Positions 36,771 to 46,621 are shown, counted from the stretch's first letter. The stretch: 64,000 nucleotides of DNA from Sphingomonas sp. CCH21-G11 (GCF_001555965.1 NZ_LSHX01000028.1:1-64000); one strand, 5' to 3'. The notes: generated by a model from the sequence alone, not told the origin. Program-made: numbers and translations.

Positions 36771-37459
36771 GCCGCGCGCTGGTCGGCGCCGCCGGCCTGC
36801 TGGTCCTGATCGCGCTGGCCGGCGCAGCTGCGGTCTGGCTGGTCGGGCGAAGCGTCGAGCAGCGGCTCGATCCCGATCCGGTGACGATCGCCAGCGCCAG
36901 CCTGCAGGGGCTGCGCGAACAGAACCGGCTGTCGGCCTTTGCCGCGCGCTATGTCGCGGTGGTGACGTCGCGTCAGACCCGGCTGGGCCTGTCCGCCGAA
37001 CGCACGCTGATCCTGCCGGGGCTGGTCCGGTACGAGATCGACATGGCCGAGCTCGGCCCGGACGATATCGCCTGGGACGCGCCCACTCGGACGATGCGCG
37101 TGCGCCTGCCCCCTGTCGCCATCGTCGGCCCGCAGATCGACCTGACCCAGATCCGCGAATATGATGGCGGCGGCATCCTGCTGGCGATCACCGATGCGGA
37201 GGCGCGGCTCGATGCCGCCAATCGCCGCGCCGGCCAGGCGGAACTGGTCCGCCAGGCGGGCGAGCCGGTGCCGATGAAGCTGGCGCGCGATGCCACCCGC
37301 CGCGCGGTCGAGCGCAGCTTTGCCCTGCCGCTGCGCGCCGCCGGCGTCGATGCGCGCGTCGAGGCGTTCTTTCCCGACGAACCCGTGCCCGGCGACGACG
37401 AACGCTGGGACGTGACGCGATCGATCCAGCAGGTGCTGGCCGACCGCCAGGCGCGCTAA
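36752..37459 (+). CDS. DUF4230 membrane-anchored protein
   Basis: A 235-residue protein with one N-terminal transmembrane helix (VGAAGLLVLIALAGAAAVWLVG), then a soluble region containing RLSAFAARYVAVVTSRQTR and LPGLVRYEIDM, typical of DUF4230. AGGAGG precedes the ATG by 4 bases, inside the 3' end of the MBL gene. Function unknown; probably an inner-membrane protein facing the periplasm. Confidence 0.82.
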   Translation: MAGGRVSRALVGAAGLLVLIALAGAAAVWLVGRSVEQRLDPDPVTIASASLQGLREQNRLSAFAARYVAVVTSRQTRLGLSAERTLILPGLVRYEIDMAELGPDDIAWDAPTRTMRVRLPPVAIVGPQIDLTQIREYDGGGILLAITDAEARLDAANRRAGQAELVRQAGEPVPMKLARDATRRAVERSFALPLRAAGVDARVEAFFPDEPVPGDDERWDVTRSIQQVLADRQAR

Positions 37460-37533
37460 GCGCGCACGCGGACGACTGTCGCCCGGCCCGCGATTGCGCT
37501 ATAGGCGCGCGCAGTCATTCGGGGGGATGCAAA

Positions 37534-38313
37534 ATGGCCACAGCCTTCTCCGCGTCACCGGTCGCCGTACCGCGCGACGCGCGCTTCTTCGTCACGATGG
37601 CGCTGCTGATGGCGCTGGTGCTGGTGGCGGGGTTCGCCACGCAATATCTCGCCGGGCGATCGAGCTTCGACGCGCCCATGCTCACCCACGCACATGGCAT
37701 GATCTTCTTCGGCTGGGTCGCGCTGCTCGTCACCCAGACGCTGCTCGCGTCGCGCGGATCGATCGCGCTGCATCGCGCGCTCGGCTGGATCGGCGCGGGA
37801 TGGGTGATCGCGATGCTGATCGCGGGGGTCGGCGTCATCATCGTGAAGACGCAGGCGGGTCTCACGCCCTTCTTCTTCCAGCCGCAATATTTCCTGATCG
37901 TCAATCCGATGACGATCTTCGCCTTTGCCGGGCTCACCGCAGCCGCGATCGTCAACCGCCACCGTACCGACTGGCACGCGCGGCTGCACCTGGGGGCGAT
38001 GACGATGATCCTGGGGCCGGGCTTCGGGCGCATGCTGCCGATGCCGCTGATGATCCCCTGGGCATTCCAGATCGCGGCGCTGGTCGCGCTCGTCTTCCCG
38101 ATCGCGGGCATGATCCGCGATCGGCGGGTCGAGGGACGGGTGCACCCGGCATGGTGGTGGAGCGTGGCGGTGCTGCTCGGCACGCTGGGGGTCGGCGAGC
38201 TGATCGTGCGCAGCCCGGTCGGCGACGCGATCTTCGCAGCCGTCACCGCCGGGCATCCCGGCGCGTCGGCCGCCCCGCTCGCCTTTGCCCCGCCTCCGCC
38301 CGCGCGCCCTTGA
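37534..38313 (+). CDS. multi-pass membrane protein, unknown function
   Basis: A 259-residue protein with about seven hydrophobic helices (FVTMALLMALVLVAGFATQYL, MIFFGWVALLVTQTLLA, WIGAGWVIAMLIAGVGVIIV and others). Conserved-looking histidines (LTHAHGMIFFGW, LHRALGW, HARLHLG) resemble DUF2306/cytochrome b561-like heme-ligand patterns, but that is only a resemblance. Stands alone between the DUF4230 gene and nadA. Confidence 0.78.
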   Translation: MATAFSASPVAVPRDARFFVTMALLMALVLVAGFATQYLAGRSSFDAPMLTHAHGMIFFGWVALLVTQTLLASRGSIALHRALGWIGAGWVIAMLIAGVGVIIVKTQAGLTPFFFQPQYFLIVNPMTIFAFAGLTAAAIVNRHRTDWHARLHLGAMTMILGPGFGRMLPMPLMIPWAFQIAALVALVFPIAGMIRDRRVEGRVHPAWWWSVAVLLGTLGVGELIVRSPVGDAIFAAVTAGHPGASAAPLAFAPPPPARP

Positions 38314-38367
38314 TTAGCGCGCGCCGGGCGGCCATGTGGGCCGTTCTGGCAATGCGGGGTACGGGAC

Positions 38368-39378
38368 ATGGACGCACGCAACGGCATGGGCGGATCGCTG
38401 GGCGGGCTCGACCTGCTGGCGGAGATCGACCGACTGCGGCGTGAGCGCAACGCCGTCATCCTGGCGCATTACTACCAGCGTCCCGAATTGCAGGACATCG
38501 CCGATTTCGTCGGCGACAGCCTGGAACTGTCGCGCCGCGCGGCGGAGACCGACGCCGACGTCATTGCATTTTGCGGCGTGCGCTTCATGGCGGAAACCGC
38601 CAAGATTCTGAGCCCGCAGAAAATCGTCGTGCTGCCCGACATGGACGCCGGCTGCAGCCTTGAGGACAGTTGCCCGCCCGAACAGTTCGCCGCGTTCCGC
38701 GCCCAGCATCCCGATCACATCGCGCTCACCTACATCAACTGCTCGGCCGCGGTGAAGGCGCTGTCGGACGTGATCGTCACCAGTTCATCCGCGGAAAAGA
38801 TCCTGAGCCAGATCCCGTCGGAGCAGAAGATCATCTTCGGCCCCGACAAGCATCTCGGCGGCTACCTGAAGCGCAAGACCGGGCGCGACATGCTGTTGTG
38901 GCCGGGGGTGTGCATCGTCCACGAAGCGTTCAGCGAAACCGAGCTGCTGAAGCTGAAGGCGCAGCACCCCGGCGCGCCCGTTGCCGCGCACCCGGAATGC
39001 CCGGCCCACATTCTGGATCACGCCGATTATGTCGGATCGACCAGCGGCATTCTGGAGTACGCCAAGACGATGCCCGGCGACACGCTGATCGTCGCCACCG
39101 AACCGCACATCATCCACCAGATGGAAAAGGCGGTGCCGGAAAAGACCTTCATCGGCGCGCCGGGTGCCGACGGCAACTGCAACTGCAACATCTGTCCGTA
39201 CATGGCACTCAACACGATCGAGAAGCTCTACGTCGCGCTGCGCGACCTCGAGCCGCGGATCGAGATCGAGGAAGAGCTGCGCCTCAAGGCCAAGACCTCG
39301 CTCGACCGGATGCTGGCCATGGCCAGCGGCACGGTCGGGCTCGGTGACCTGGGGCCGGTCAGGATCAGCGGCGACTGA
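38368..39378 (+). CDS. nadA: quinolinate synthase
   Basis: Condenses iminoaspartate with dihydroxyacetone phosphate to quinolinate in NAD synthesis. 336 residues. Motifs include [36 protein letters not shown] and the C-terminal cluster Cys in [15 protein letters not shown], consistent with a 4Fe-4S enzyme. nadC follows but is separated by a histidine kinase gene; nadB is not in the window. Confidence 0.97.
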   Translation: MDARNGMGGSLGGLDLLAEIDRLRRERNAVILAHYYQRPELQDIADFVGDSLELSRRAAETDADVIAFCGVRFMAETAKILSPQKIVVLPDMDAGCSLEDSCPPEQFAAFRAQHPDHIALTYINCSAAVKALSDVIVTSSSAEKILSQIPSEQKIIFGPDKHLGGYLKRKTGRDMLLWPGVCIVHEAFSETELLKLKAQHPGAPVAAHPECPAHILDHADYVGSTSGILEYAKTMPGDTLIVATEPHIIHQMEKAVPEKTFIGAPGADGNCNCNICPYMALNTIEKLYVALRDLEPRIEIEEELRLKAKTSLDRMLAMASGTVGLGDLGPVRISGD

Positions 39379-39489
39379 CGGCTTCGACTACGTTAAGCTC
39401 ATGTTTTGAATTAGCTTCTAGCTTGTTATCCCGACCCATGTGATGCTGGCGCCGGGGGCCGCTTGGGCCTGATGGGGCGGGGACAAGCC

Positions 39490-41154
39490 ATGCAGAATTA
39501 TGTCGACCGACTGTTAGCCGGCGAATTCGCGCCGCACGGCTACTGCCTGTTGTGGCAGCCGGAACTGGTCTGGACCCATGTCATCTCCGACGGTCTGATC
39601 GCGGCGTCCTATTTCTCGATCCCCGTCGCCCTGGTCAGCTTCGTCCGGCGCCGCCGCGACCTTCAGTTCGGCGCGATCTTCTGGCTGTTCGCGTTGTTCA
39701 TTCTCGCCTGCGGGACATCGCATCTGATCGCGATCTGGAACCTGTGGCACGGCGATTACGGGCTGGAAGCGCTGATCAAGCTGGTGACCGCGGCGGCATC
39801 GGTGCCGACCGCCATCCTGTTGTGGATGCTCATCCCCCGGCTGCTCGCCATCCCCTCGTCCCAGCAGCTGCGATTGGCCAACCAGGAGCTGGCCAGCATG
39901 GTCGAGCAGCGCGACACGGCGCTTGCCGAGCTCAAGGCACAGATTGGCGAGCGCGAACGCGCCGAAGAGGCGCTGGTCCAGGCGCAGAAGATCGACGCGA
40001 TCGGCCAGCTGACTGGCGGAATCGCGCATGACTTCAATAATTTGCTTCAGGCGGTCGCCGGTAATCTGGAGCTCATCCGCCAGCAGCCGGACCGGCTCGA
40101 CGCGGTCAAGCGCTGGACGCAGAACGCGATCGGTGCGGTCGAGCGGGGCGCCCGTCTAACTCACCAGCTGCTCGCCTTTTCGCGCGTCCAGCGGATGGAG
40201 CTGCGCCCGGTCGAGGTGAACGCGCTGATCGGCGGCATGCATGATCTGATCCAGCGCAGCCTGACGCCGACGATCCGGCTAGAGACCCGGCTGGAGGGTC
40301 AGGAAAGCACGGTGCTGGCGGATCGTACCCAGCTCGAGCTCGCGATCCTCAATCTCGCGATCAATTCGCGCGACGCGATGCCCGACGGCGGCACGCTGGC
40401 CATTTCGACCCAGCGTACCCGGATCCGGTTCGGCGAGGCACCCGGGGTCGAGCCGGGCGAATATGTGGCGATCCGCGTCACCGATCAGGGCTCGGGCATG
40501 GTTCCCGAAGTCGCACGGCGCGCGCTCGATCCGTTCTTCACGACCAAAGGGGTCGGCAAGGGCACAGGCCTGGGCCTCAGCATGGTCTATGGCGTCGCCA
40601 AGCAGTCGGGCGGTGCGCTTCACATCGACACCCGGCCTGGACAGGGCACGACCGTCACCATCCTGCTGCGGCGCGACCAGGAGACCGAACTGCTTGACGT
40701 CCCGAGCCTCAACCTCGCCAGCGAGACACCCGCGCCGCGCGCGCCGCACGACGATGTGCGGGTGATGGTGATCGACGACGATGATGGCGTGCGCCAGGTG
40801 ATCGCGGACACGCTCGACCAGCTTGGCTATCGGGTCGAGGCCTTTGACGGCGGCGCACCGGGGCTGGCCGCGCTGCGCGAAAGCGACCCGGCGCTGATGG
40901 TCGTCGACTTCGCGATGCCCGAGATGAACGGGGCCGAGGTGGTGCGCCGGGTGCGCCAGACCGCACCGAACCTGCCGATCATCCTGGTCAGCGGGTTTTC
41001 GGACAGCGCCGCGCTGGACGCGGTGATGGACGCCGACACTCATTTGCTGCGCAAGCCGTTTCAGGCTGGCGATCTGGCGCAACTTGCCTATCAGGGCGCG
41101 GTTCGCGGACGGGGGACGCAGCATGAAAGCATCGATGACTCTGGCGGGGTTTGA
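39490..41154 (+). CDS. hybrid histidine kinase with ethylene-receptor-like membrane domain
   Basis: A 554-residue hybrid sensor. Three transmembrane helices (about 29-52, 61-82, 92-116) carry D34, Y41, I44, P45, C74 and H78 in the context SDGLIAASYFSIP and ACGTSHL, plus K97. This is the residue pattern and spacing of the copper/ethylene-binding domain of plant ETR1 as I recall it (D25, Y32, I35, P36, C65, H69, K91). A coiled-coil linker (about 123-165) follows, then HisKA with H180 in GGIAHDFNNLL, HATPase_c (NSRDAM; GKGTGLGLSMVYG) and a C-terminal receiver with D473 (VVDFAMPEMNG). No separate response regulator is adjacent. It overlaps nadC by 32 bases. Confidence 0.9.
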   Translation: MQNYVDRLLAGEFAPHGYCLLWQPELVWTHVISDGLIAASYFSIPVALVSFVRRRRDLQFGAIFWLFALFILACGTSHLIAIWNLWHGDYGLEALIKLVTAAASVPTAILLWMLIPRLLAIPSSQQLRLANQELASMVEQRDTALAELKAQIGERERAEEALVQAQKIDAIGQLTGGIAHDFNNLLQAVAGNLELIRQQPDRLDAVKRWTQNAIGAVERGARLTHQLLAFSRVQRMELRPVEVNALIGGMHDLIQRSLTPTIRLETRLEGQESTVLADRTQLELAILNLAINSRDAMPDGGTLAISTQRTRIRFGEAPGVEPGEYVAIRVTDQGSGMVPEVARRALDPFFTTKGVGKGTGLGLSMVYGVAKQSGGALHIDTRPGQGTTVTILLRRDQETELLDVPSLNLASETPAPRAPHDDVRVMVIDDDDGVRQVIADTLDQLGYRVEAFDGGAPGLAALRESDPALMVVDFAMPEMNGAEVVRRVRQTAPNLPIILVSGFSDSAALDAVMDADTHLLRKPFQAGDLAQLAYQGAVRGRGTQHESIDDSGGV

Positions 41155-41968
41155 CCGCGACGCGTTCGTCGCCGCGACGCTGGCCGAGGATCTGGGCGCG
41201 ATCGGCGACATCACGTCGGCCGCGGTCATTCCCGCCGACGCGCGCTTCGACGGCGTGATGTCCAGCCGCGATGCGATCGTCGTCGCGGGACTTGAACTCG
41301 CTGAGGCGTTCTTCCGCGCGATCCAGCCCGACATGGCGATCACGCGCCTGGTCGCCGACGGCGATGCGGTTCCGGCCGGCACGCACCTGATGCGCCTGTC
41401 GGGCAATGCGCGCGCGATGCTGACCGCCGAACGGAGCGCGCTCAACACCGTCCAGCATCTGTCGGGCGTCGCGACGCTGGCGCGCGCCTATGTCGATGCG
41501 ATCGCGGGCACGGGCGCGACCCTGCTCGACACGCGCAAGACGCTGCCGGGGCTGCGCGTGCTGGAGAAATATGCGACCCGCATGGGCGGCGCGACCAATC
41601 ATCGCATGGGCCTGTGGGACGCCGCAATGATCAAGGACAATCATGTCGCCGTCGCCGGATCGGTGGGCGAGGCGGTGCACCGCGCCGTCACGGCGGGGAT
41701 CACACGCATCATCGTCGAGGTCGACCGGACCGAACAGATCGCGCCCGCGATCGATGCAGGCGCAACCCACCTGCTGCTCGACAATATGGACCTGGCGACG
41801 CTGCGCCGCGCCGTCGACCTGGTCGCGGGCCGCGTGCCGACCGAGGCATCGGGCGGGGTACGACTGGACACGATCCGCGCGATCGCCGAAACGGGCGTCA
41901 CCTATGTCAGCGTCGGGCGGCTGACCCAATCCGCGCCGGCCGCCGATATCGGACTCGACTTCAATTAG
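41123..41968 (+). CDS. nadC: nicotinate-nucleotide pyrophosphorylase (carboxylating)
   Basis: Quinolinate phosphoribosyltransferase, 281 residues, converting quinolinate and PRPP to nicotinate mononucleotide. Signature LDTRKTLPGLRVLEKYATRMGGATNHRMGL and IKDNHVAVAGS; final ASGGVRLDTIRAIAETGVTYVSVGRLTQS. The start at 41123 lies inside the kinase gene's 3' end; ATG at 41135 is an alternative. Translation coupling to the kinase is likely. Confidence 0.96.
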   Translation: MKASMTLAGFDRDAFVAATLAEDLGAIGDITSAAVIPADARFDGVMSSRDAIVVAGLELAEAFFRAIQPDMAITRLVADGDAVPAGTHLMRLSGNARAMLTAERSALNTVQHLSGVATLARAYVDAIAGTGATLLDTRKTLPGLRVLEKYATRMGGATNHRMGLWDAAMIKDNHVAVAGSVGEAVHRAVTAGITRIIVEVDRTEQIAPAIDAGATHLLLDNMDLATLRRAVDLVAGRVPTEASGGVRLDTIRAIAETGVTYVSVGRLTQSAPAADIGLDFN

Positions 41969-42037
41969 GTTTGCGGCTTGCCGCGCAACGCGGTGAAGTT
42001 AGTATTCATGTTACCGTCACGCTATGGGGAGTCGCGC

Positions 42038-42472
42038 GTGTCCCGTCCCAAGTCGATCATCCTGTTCGAACGCCTGTTCTGGATCAGCGTCCTGCTCGGC
42101 ATCGTGGCGACGCTGCTGGCCTGGGGTCCCGTGCGCGAACAGCTCAGCGCCGATCCCAACATCGCCGCGCTGGCGACGCCGTTGCTGATCATCGGCATCG
42201 TCATCAATCTCGGCCTGTCGTTCCTGCTGTGGCTGCTGATCGCGCGGCGCGGCAACAACACCGCGCGCTGGGTGATGGCGGTGCTGTATTTCATCAGCGC
42301 CGGCCTGTTCCTGAATACCGCGCTGTCCGACATGTTCGTGTTCGGGCCGTCGACCGTGGTCAACATCATCTCATGGGTATTCGCGGTCGCGTCGCTGCTG
42401 TGCCTGTTCCGCCGCGACACTGTCACCTGGTTCGCGTCCGACGCGCAGCCGGATGTCGAGCCGCGGACGTGA
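42038..42472 (+). CDS. four-helix membrane protein, unknown function
   Basis: A 144-residue protein starting at GTG with GGGGAG 6 bases upstream. Four hydrophobic helices (LFWISVLLGIVATLLAWG, LLIIGIVINLGLSFLLWLLIA, WVMAVLYFISAGLFL, VVNIISWVFAVASLLCLF). No recognised domain. Its stop overlaps the GTG of the RNase T2 gene (GTGA), so both are co-translated. Confidence 0.75.
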   Translation: MSRPKSIILFERLFWISVLLGIVATLLAWGPVREQLSADPNIAALATPLLIIGIVINLGLSFLLWLLIARRGNNTARWVMAVLYFISAGLFLNTALSDMFVFGPSTVVNIISWVFAVASLLCLFRRDTVTWFASDAQPDVEPRT

Positions 42473-43185
42473 TCCGGCGCGCCGCGATCGCGGCGATGGC
42501 CGCATGCGTGCTCCTTGCGCCGGGGAGCGCACTGGCCCAGGCCTATCGCTGCGCGATCCCTGCCGATCTGCCGCGTCCGCGCCCCGACGGGCCCGATGCG
42601 CGGACGCCGCGCCGGGTCGTCCCGATCGGCGGCTACACGCTCGCGCTCAGCTGGGCGCCGCAATATTGCCGCGAGAATGCACGCGACAGGAACGACCGGT
42701 TCCAGTGCGGCGCGGGCAACCGCTTCGGCTTCACGCTCCACGGGCTGTGGCCTGACGGTCGCGACCGGGTATGGCCGCAATATTGCCGGGCCGTGCCGCT
42801 GCTGAGCGAGCCGGTCGTGCGCGCCAATCTGTGCGCGACCCCTTCGGTCCAGCTGCTTCAGCACGAATGGGCCAAACATGGGAGCTGCATGGACGGTGGC
42901 GCGGCGGCCTATTTCGGGCGGGCGACGCGGCTCTACGCACGGCTGCGCTATCCCGACATGGACGCGCTGTCGCGGCGTCGAGACCTGACCGTCGCGCAAT
43001 TCGCCACCGCGGTCGCGCGCGCCAATCCGGGGCTGCGGGCCGACATGATGCGGGTGACGACCGCGAAAGGCGGGTGGCTCGACGAGCTGTGGGTCTGCCT
43101 CGACACGCGCTTTCGCTATCGCGCCTGTCCCGCGCACCAACGCCAGCCAACGGGCGGACGGCTGCGCATCTGGCGCAGCCGCTGA
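42469..43185 (+). CDS. secreted ribonuclease T2 family protein
   Basis: A 238-residue exported RNase. GTG start, signal peptide about residues 1-23 (ending ALAQ). The two catalytic segments of the T2 family are intact: FTLHGLWPDG (CAS I His) and HEWAKHGSC (CAS II, with Glu and His). Cysteines are consistent with disulfides. Degrades RNA non-specifically in the periplasm or outside. Confidence 0.92.
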   Translation: MIRRAAIAAMAACVLLAPGSALAQAYRCAIPADLPRPRPDGPDARTPRRVVPIGGYTLALSWAPQYCRENARDRNDRFQCGAGNRFGFTLHGLWPDGRDRVWPQYCRAVPLLSEPVVRANLCATPSVQLLQHEWAKHGSCMDGGAAAYFGRATRLYARLRYPDMDALSRRRDLTVAQFATAVARANPGLRADMMRVTTAKGGWLDELWVCLDTRFRYRACPAHQRQPTGGRLRIWRSR

Positions 43186-43193
43186 TCCGTTCC

Positions 43194-43211
43194 GCGCGTC
43201 AGTGAACGCGC
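43194..43211. terminator. short hairpin between convergent genes
   Basis: GCGCGT / ACGCGC, a 6-bp stem with a 6-base loop, lies in the 27-base gap between the RNase T2 gene and the opposing DUF4112 gene. Weak, without a U-tract. Confidence 0.35.
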
Positions 43212-43212
43212 G

Positions 43213-43644
43213 CTAGCCCTGGATCGTGACCGTCGCCGGATGATGCTTGTCCAGATGACGGCGGATGATCTTCAGGTTGCGGCTGTTGGATCGAAAGAAC
43301 AGGTCGGGCACCGCGCCGACGACCGGGATCAGGCCCAGCAACCAGTCGAAACCGACATTGCCCGCCATCCGCGCCATCTGAAGCCGGCTGAGCCCCAGAT
43401 TGCGCGCTTCCCAAAGGATATAGCTGCCCATCGCGGCGGCGATGAAGCTGCCGCCGACGGGCAACAGGCTGAGCAGCGCGTCGAGCCCGAACTGCTGCTG
43501 CGTGCCCGGGATGGTGAAGGCGCGTTCGAGCACGCGCTCGATCGCCTCGACCCGACGCCGGACCGATGCCGGGTCGGTGCCGACCTGCAATGCGGCGGCG
43601 ATGCGGTCCAGGGTAGCGGGGTCGACGGGGTTGGGTTTGGCCAT
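43213..43644 (-). CDS. DUF4112 membrane protein
   Basis: A 143-residue protein with two hydrophobic segments (DALLSLLPVGGSFIAAAMGSYIL and NVGFDWLLGLIPVVGAVPDLFF), the repeated LIPVxGxxxD pattern that defines DUF4112. Function unknown. It starts 5 bases after the stop of the substrate-binding lipoprotein gene and is thus in its operon. Confidence 0.87.
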   Translation of the reverse strand: MAKPNPVDPATLDRIAAALQVGTDPASVRRRVEAIERVLERAFTIPGTQQQFGLDALLSLLPVGGSFIAAAMGSYILWEARNLGLSRLQMARMAGNVGFDWLLGLIPVVGAVPDLFFRSNSRNLKIIRRHLDKHHPATVTIQG

Positions 43645-43649
43645 ACCCT

Positions 43650-45098
43650 CTAATTGGGGTCGGCGCGCAATCGATTCAACGGATGCCACCCGCGCGCATT
43701 GCCCTGCCACTGGCGCAGCCGCGGCGCGACCAGCGACCAACGCAGCGGTCGCGCGATCGGGATGAAGGCGGCATCCGCAGTCAGCGCCGCGTCCGCTTCC
43801 GCCAGGCGCTGGCGCTTGGCGTCGGTCGTCGTCGCGTCGCGTGCCGCATCGATCAGCGTCGCCGCGTCGTCGGCACAGCGCACGCACGCCGACGTCAGAT
43901 ACCAGCGCGCGGTGTCGGTCGGCGCAACCAGGTCGATCAGGATCAGGTCGGCGGCGGCACGCATCCCGACCCGCTGGGGTCGCATCCCCGCCGCGCGCAG
44001 GTCAGCGGCAACCGCACCCCAGACCAGGTTGGCGCCCGGCCCGTCGGGCAGCGCGATGCGGATCGCCGGCGCGCCTTGGTCGGCCGCCCAGTTGTTCACC
44101 CGCGTGCGCGCCAGTGCCAGCCGGATGTCGTAATTGAGCGACCGCCAGCTCGGCTCGGCGGGCGGCGCGGCGGAATCGAGCGGCTCGGGCAGGATCGTCT
44201 CCGCCGGGGCCCAGTCCTGGCGGAACTGGGCGAGCAGCCGCGGCCGGTCGATCGCCATCGCCACCGCCTCGCGCGCGGTGCTGGACGCCAGGAAACCCTG
44301 GCGACCGATGACGGCAAAGCCGAACAGCCCGGCGGCGGGATCGGTGCGCACGCTGCGCGGCGGCAGCTCGGCCAGGCCGAGCAGCGGCCAGTCGAGATAG
44401 CTGCCGCCCAGCACGAGGTCGGAGGCGAGCGCGGCGAAGCGGGCGATCGCCAGCGCCGCGCGCTCGCCACGCAGGCGCACCAGGTCCTCGGGCTGCGGCT
44501 CGGCCGCATCGGGATTGGCGACCGGGTCGAACACCGGGCTGAGCACCAGGCTGCCGCCCTCGCGCTCGGCCACGCGGAACGGCCCGCTGCCGGTCAGCCC
44601 GCGCGCGCGGATGATCGCCAGCTCGGGCTGGGCGAGCAGCTGCAACAAATTGGGCACCGGCCGCCTCAGGCGCAGCTCGACGATCTGCGGCGTCATTTCG
44701 ACCGCCTCGTTGATGTTGGCGAGGAAGGGCTGGAGCCGGTTGGCCGATCCTTCGGCGATCGCGCGGTTGAGCACCGCGACCACGTCGCCCGCCGTCACGC
44801 GGCTGCCGTCGGCCCATTCCGCCTCGCCCAGCCGGAAGATGTAGCTGGTGCCGTCGTCGATCATGATCCAGCGTTCGGCCAGCCCCGGCTCGACCTGGCC
44901 ATTGGCGTCGAAGCGGACCAGCCCCTGCGCGGTCGCGCCGACCAGGACGCGCTGCGGCTCGGTCATGTCGCGCTGCGACGGTTCGACCAGGCCGGCGCGC
45001 CCGCCGACGACGCTGACCACCACCGGCACATTGTCGGGGCGGCGCTCGCAGCCGACCGTGATCAGCAGGACCAGCAGGGTGAGCATCGCGCGCGCCAT
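43650..45098 (-). CDS. ABC-transporter-type substrate-binding lipoprotein (family 5)
   Basis: A 482-residue extracytoplasmic solute-binding protein of the SBP_bac_5 (oligopeptide/nickel) family. Lipobox ITVGC at the N-terminus; typical LVRFDANGQVEPGLAERWIMIDDGTSYIFRL and WADGSRVTAGDVVAVLNRAI. Later motifs (STAREAVAMAIDRPRLL, WRSLNYDIRLALARTRVNNW) fit the two-lobe fold. No permease or ATPase genes are nearby, so it is an orphan, perhaps acting with a distant transporter. It diverges from fumC. Confidence 0.85.
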   Translation of the reverse strand: MARAMLTLLVLLITVGCERRPDNVPVVVSVVGGRAGLVEPSQRDMTEPQRVLVGATAQGLVRFDANGQVEPGLAERWIMIDDGTSYIFRLGEAEWADGSRVTAGDVVAVLNRAIAEGSANRLQPFLANINEAVEMTPQIVELRLRRPVPNLLQLLAQPELAIIRARGLTGSGPFRVAEREGGSLVLSPVFDPVANPDAAEPQPEDLVRLRGERAALAIARFAALASDLVLGGSYLDWPLLGLAELPPRSVRTDPAAGLFGFAVIGRQGFLASSTAREAVAMAIDRPRLLAQFRQDWAPAETILPEPLDSAAPPAEPSWRSLNYDIRLALARTRVNNWAADQGAPAIRIALPDGPGANLVWGAVAADLRAAGMRPQRVGMRAAADLILIDLVAPTDTARWYLTSACVRCADDAATLIDAARDATTTDAKRQRLAEADAALTADAAFIPIARPLRWSLVAPRLRQWQGNARGWHPLNRLRADPN

Positions 45099-45229
45099 GA
45101 CCGCCGTCCTATGCCGCGTGCCGCGCGCGGGCAACACGCGATCGGCGCGGCAAACAATCGCAAGCCCGCGCCTTGGCGAAGCCGGCGCGCGACCCCAGCT
45201 TGGGCGCGGGCCAGCCACGGGAGAATGCC

Positions 45230-46621
45230 ATGAGCGCGACGCGTACCGAGAGCGACTCGATCGGATCGATCGAGGTTCCGGCCGACGCCTATTGGGGCGC
45301 GCAGACGCAGCGGTCGATCGGCAATTTTCCCTTCCCCGCGCACGAACGCATGCCGATCGGCATCATCCACGCGCTCGCCCGCATCAAGCAGGCGGCGGCA
45401 CGCGTGAACCGTGCGCACGGGCTCGATCCCGCCGTCGCCGACGCGATCGAGGCGGCAGCCGTCGAAGTCGCGGACGGGGTGCTCGACGACCAGTTCCCGC
45501 TGGTCATCTGGCAGACGGGCAGCGGGACCCAGAGCAACATGAACGTCAACGAGGTGATCGCCGGCCGCGCGAACGAGGCGCTGACCGGCAGGCGCGGGGG
45601 CAAGTCACCCGTGCACCCCAACGACCATGTCAACATGAGCCAGTCGTCGAACGACAGCTTCCCCACCGCCCTGCACATCGCCGCCGCGATCGCCGCGACG
45701 CGCGACCTGATGCCCGCACTCGACCGGCTGCACGACGCACTCGATGTGAAGGCGAAGGCGTGGGCGGGCCTCATCAAGATCGGCCGCACGCACCTTCAGG
45801 ATGCGACCCCGGTCACGCTGGGGCAGGAGTTTTCGGGCTATGTCCACCAGCTCTATCGCTGTCGTGCGCGGATCGAACCAGCGGTGATGCACGGCATGAC
45901 CGCGCTGGCGCAGGGCGGCACCGCGGTCGGCACGGGGCTCAACGCGCCGCCGGGCTTCGACACCGCCGTCGCGGCGGAAATCGCCGCACTGACCGGGCTG
46001 CCCTTCCGCACCGCCGACAACAAGTTCGAGGCACTCGCCTCCAACGACCCGCTCGTCCATCTGTCATCGACGCTGGCGACGCTGGCGGTCGCGCTGACGA
46101 AGATCGCCAACGACATCCGGCTGCTCGGCTCGGGCCCGCGATCGGGGCTGGGCGAGATCGACCTGCCCGCCAACGAACCCGGCAGCTCGATCATGCCGGG
46201 CAAGGTCAATCCGACCCAGTGCGAAATGCTGACGATGGTCGCAGCGCAAGTGATCGGCAATCATCAGGCGGTGACCGTCGGCGGCATGCAGGGGCATCTG
46301 GAGCTCAATGTGTTCAAGCCGATGATCGGCGCGGCGGTGCTGCGCTCGATCGAGCTGCTGGCGATCGGGATGCGCAGCTTCGCCGATCACTGCGTCGACG
46401 GCCTCGTCGCCAATGAAGCGCGCATCGCCGAGCTGCGCGACCGGTCGCTGATGCTGGTCACCGCGCTCGCGCCCGAGATCGGCTATGACAATGCGGCAAA
46501 GATCGCCAAGCATGCCCATGCGCATGGCCTGACGCTCAAGGAGGCGGGGCTGGCGCTTGGCCTGGTCGACGCGGCGACCTTCGACCGCGTGGTGCGTCCC
46601 GAGACGATGGTCGGCAATTGA
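45230..46621 (+). CDS. fumC: class II fumarate hydratase
   Basis: A 463-residue, iron-independent fumarase of the TCA cycle. [16 protein letters not shown], the [14 protein letters not shown] active-site loop, [18 protein letters not shown] and the superfamily signature [11 protein letters not shown] are intact. GGGAGA precedes the ATG. It is divergent from the substrate-binding lipoprotein gene. Confidence 0.97.
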   Translation: MSATRTESDSIGSIEVPADAYWGAQTQRSIGNFPFPAHERMPIGIIHALARIKQAAARVNRAHGLDPAVADAIEAAAVEVADGVLDDQFPLVIWQTGSGTQSNMNVNEVIAGRANEALTGRRGGKSPVHPNDHVNMSQSSNDSFPTALHIAAAIAATRDLMPALDRLHDALDVKAKAWAGLIKIGRTHLQDATPVTLGQEFSGYVHQLYRCRARIEPAVMHGMTALAQGGTAVGTGLNAPPGFDTAVAAEIAALTGLPFRTADNKFEALASNDPLVHLSSTLATLAVALTKIANDIRLLGSGPRSGLGEIDLPANEPGSSIMPGKVNPTQCEMLTMVAAQVIGNHQAVTVGGMQGHLELNVFKPMIGAAVLRSIELLAIGMRSFADHCVDGLVANEARIAELRDRSLMLVTALAPEIGYDNAAKIAKHAHAHGLTLKEAGLALGLVDAATFDRVVRPETMVGN

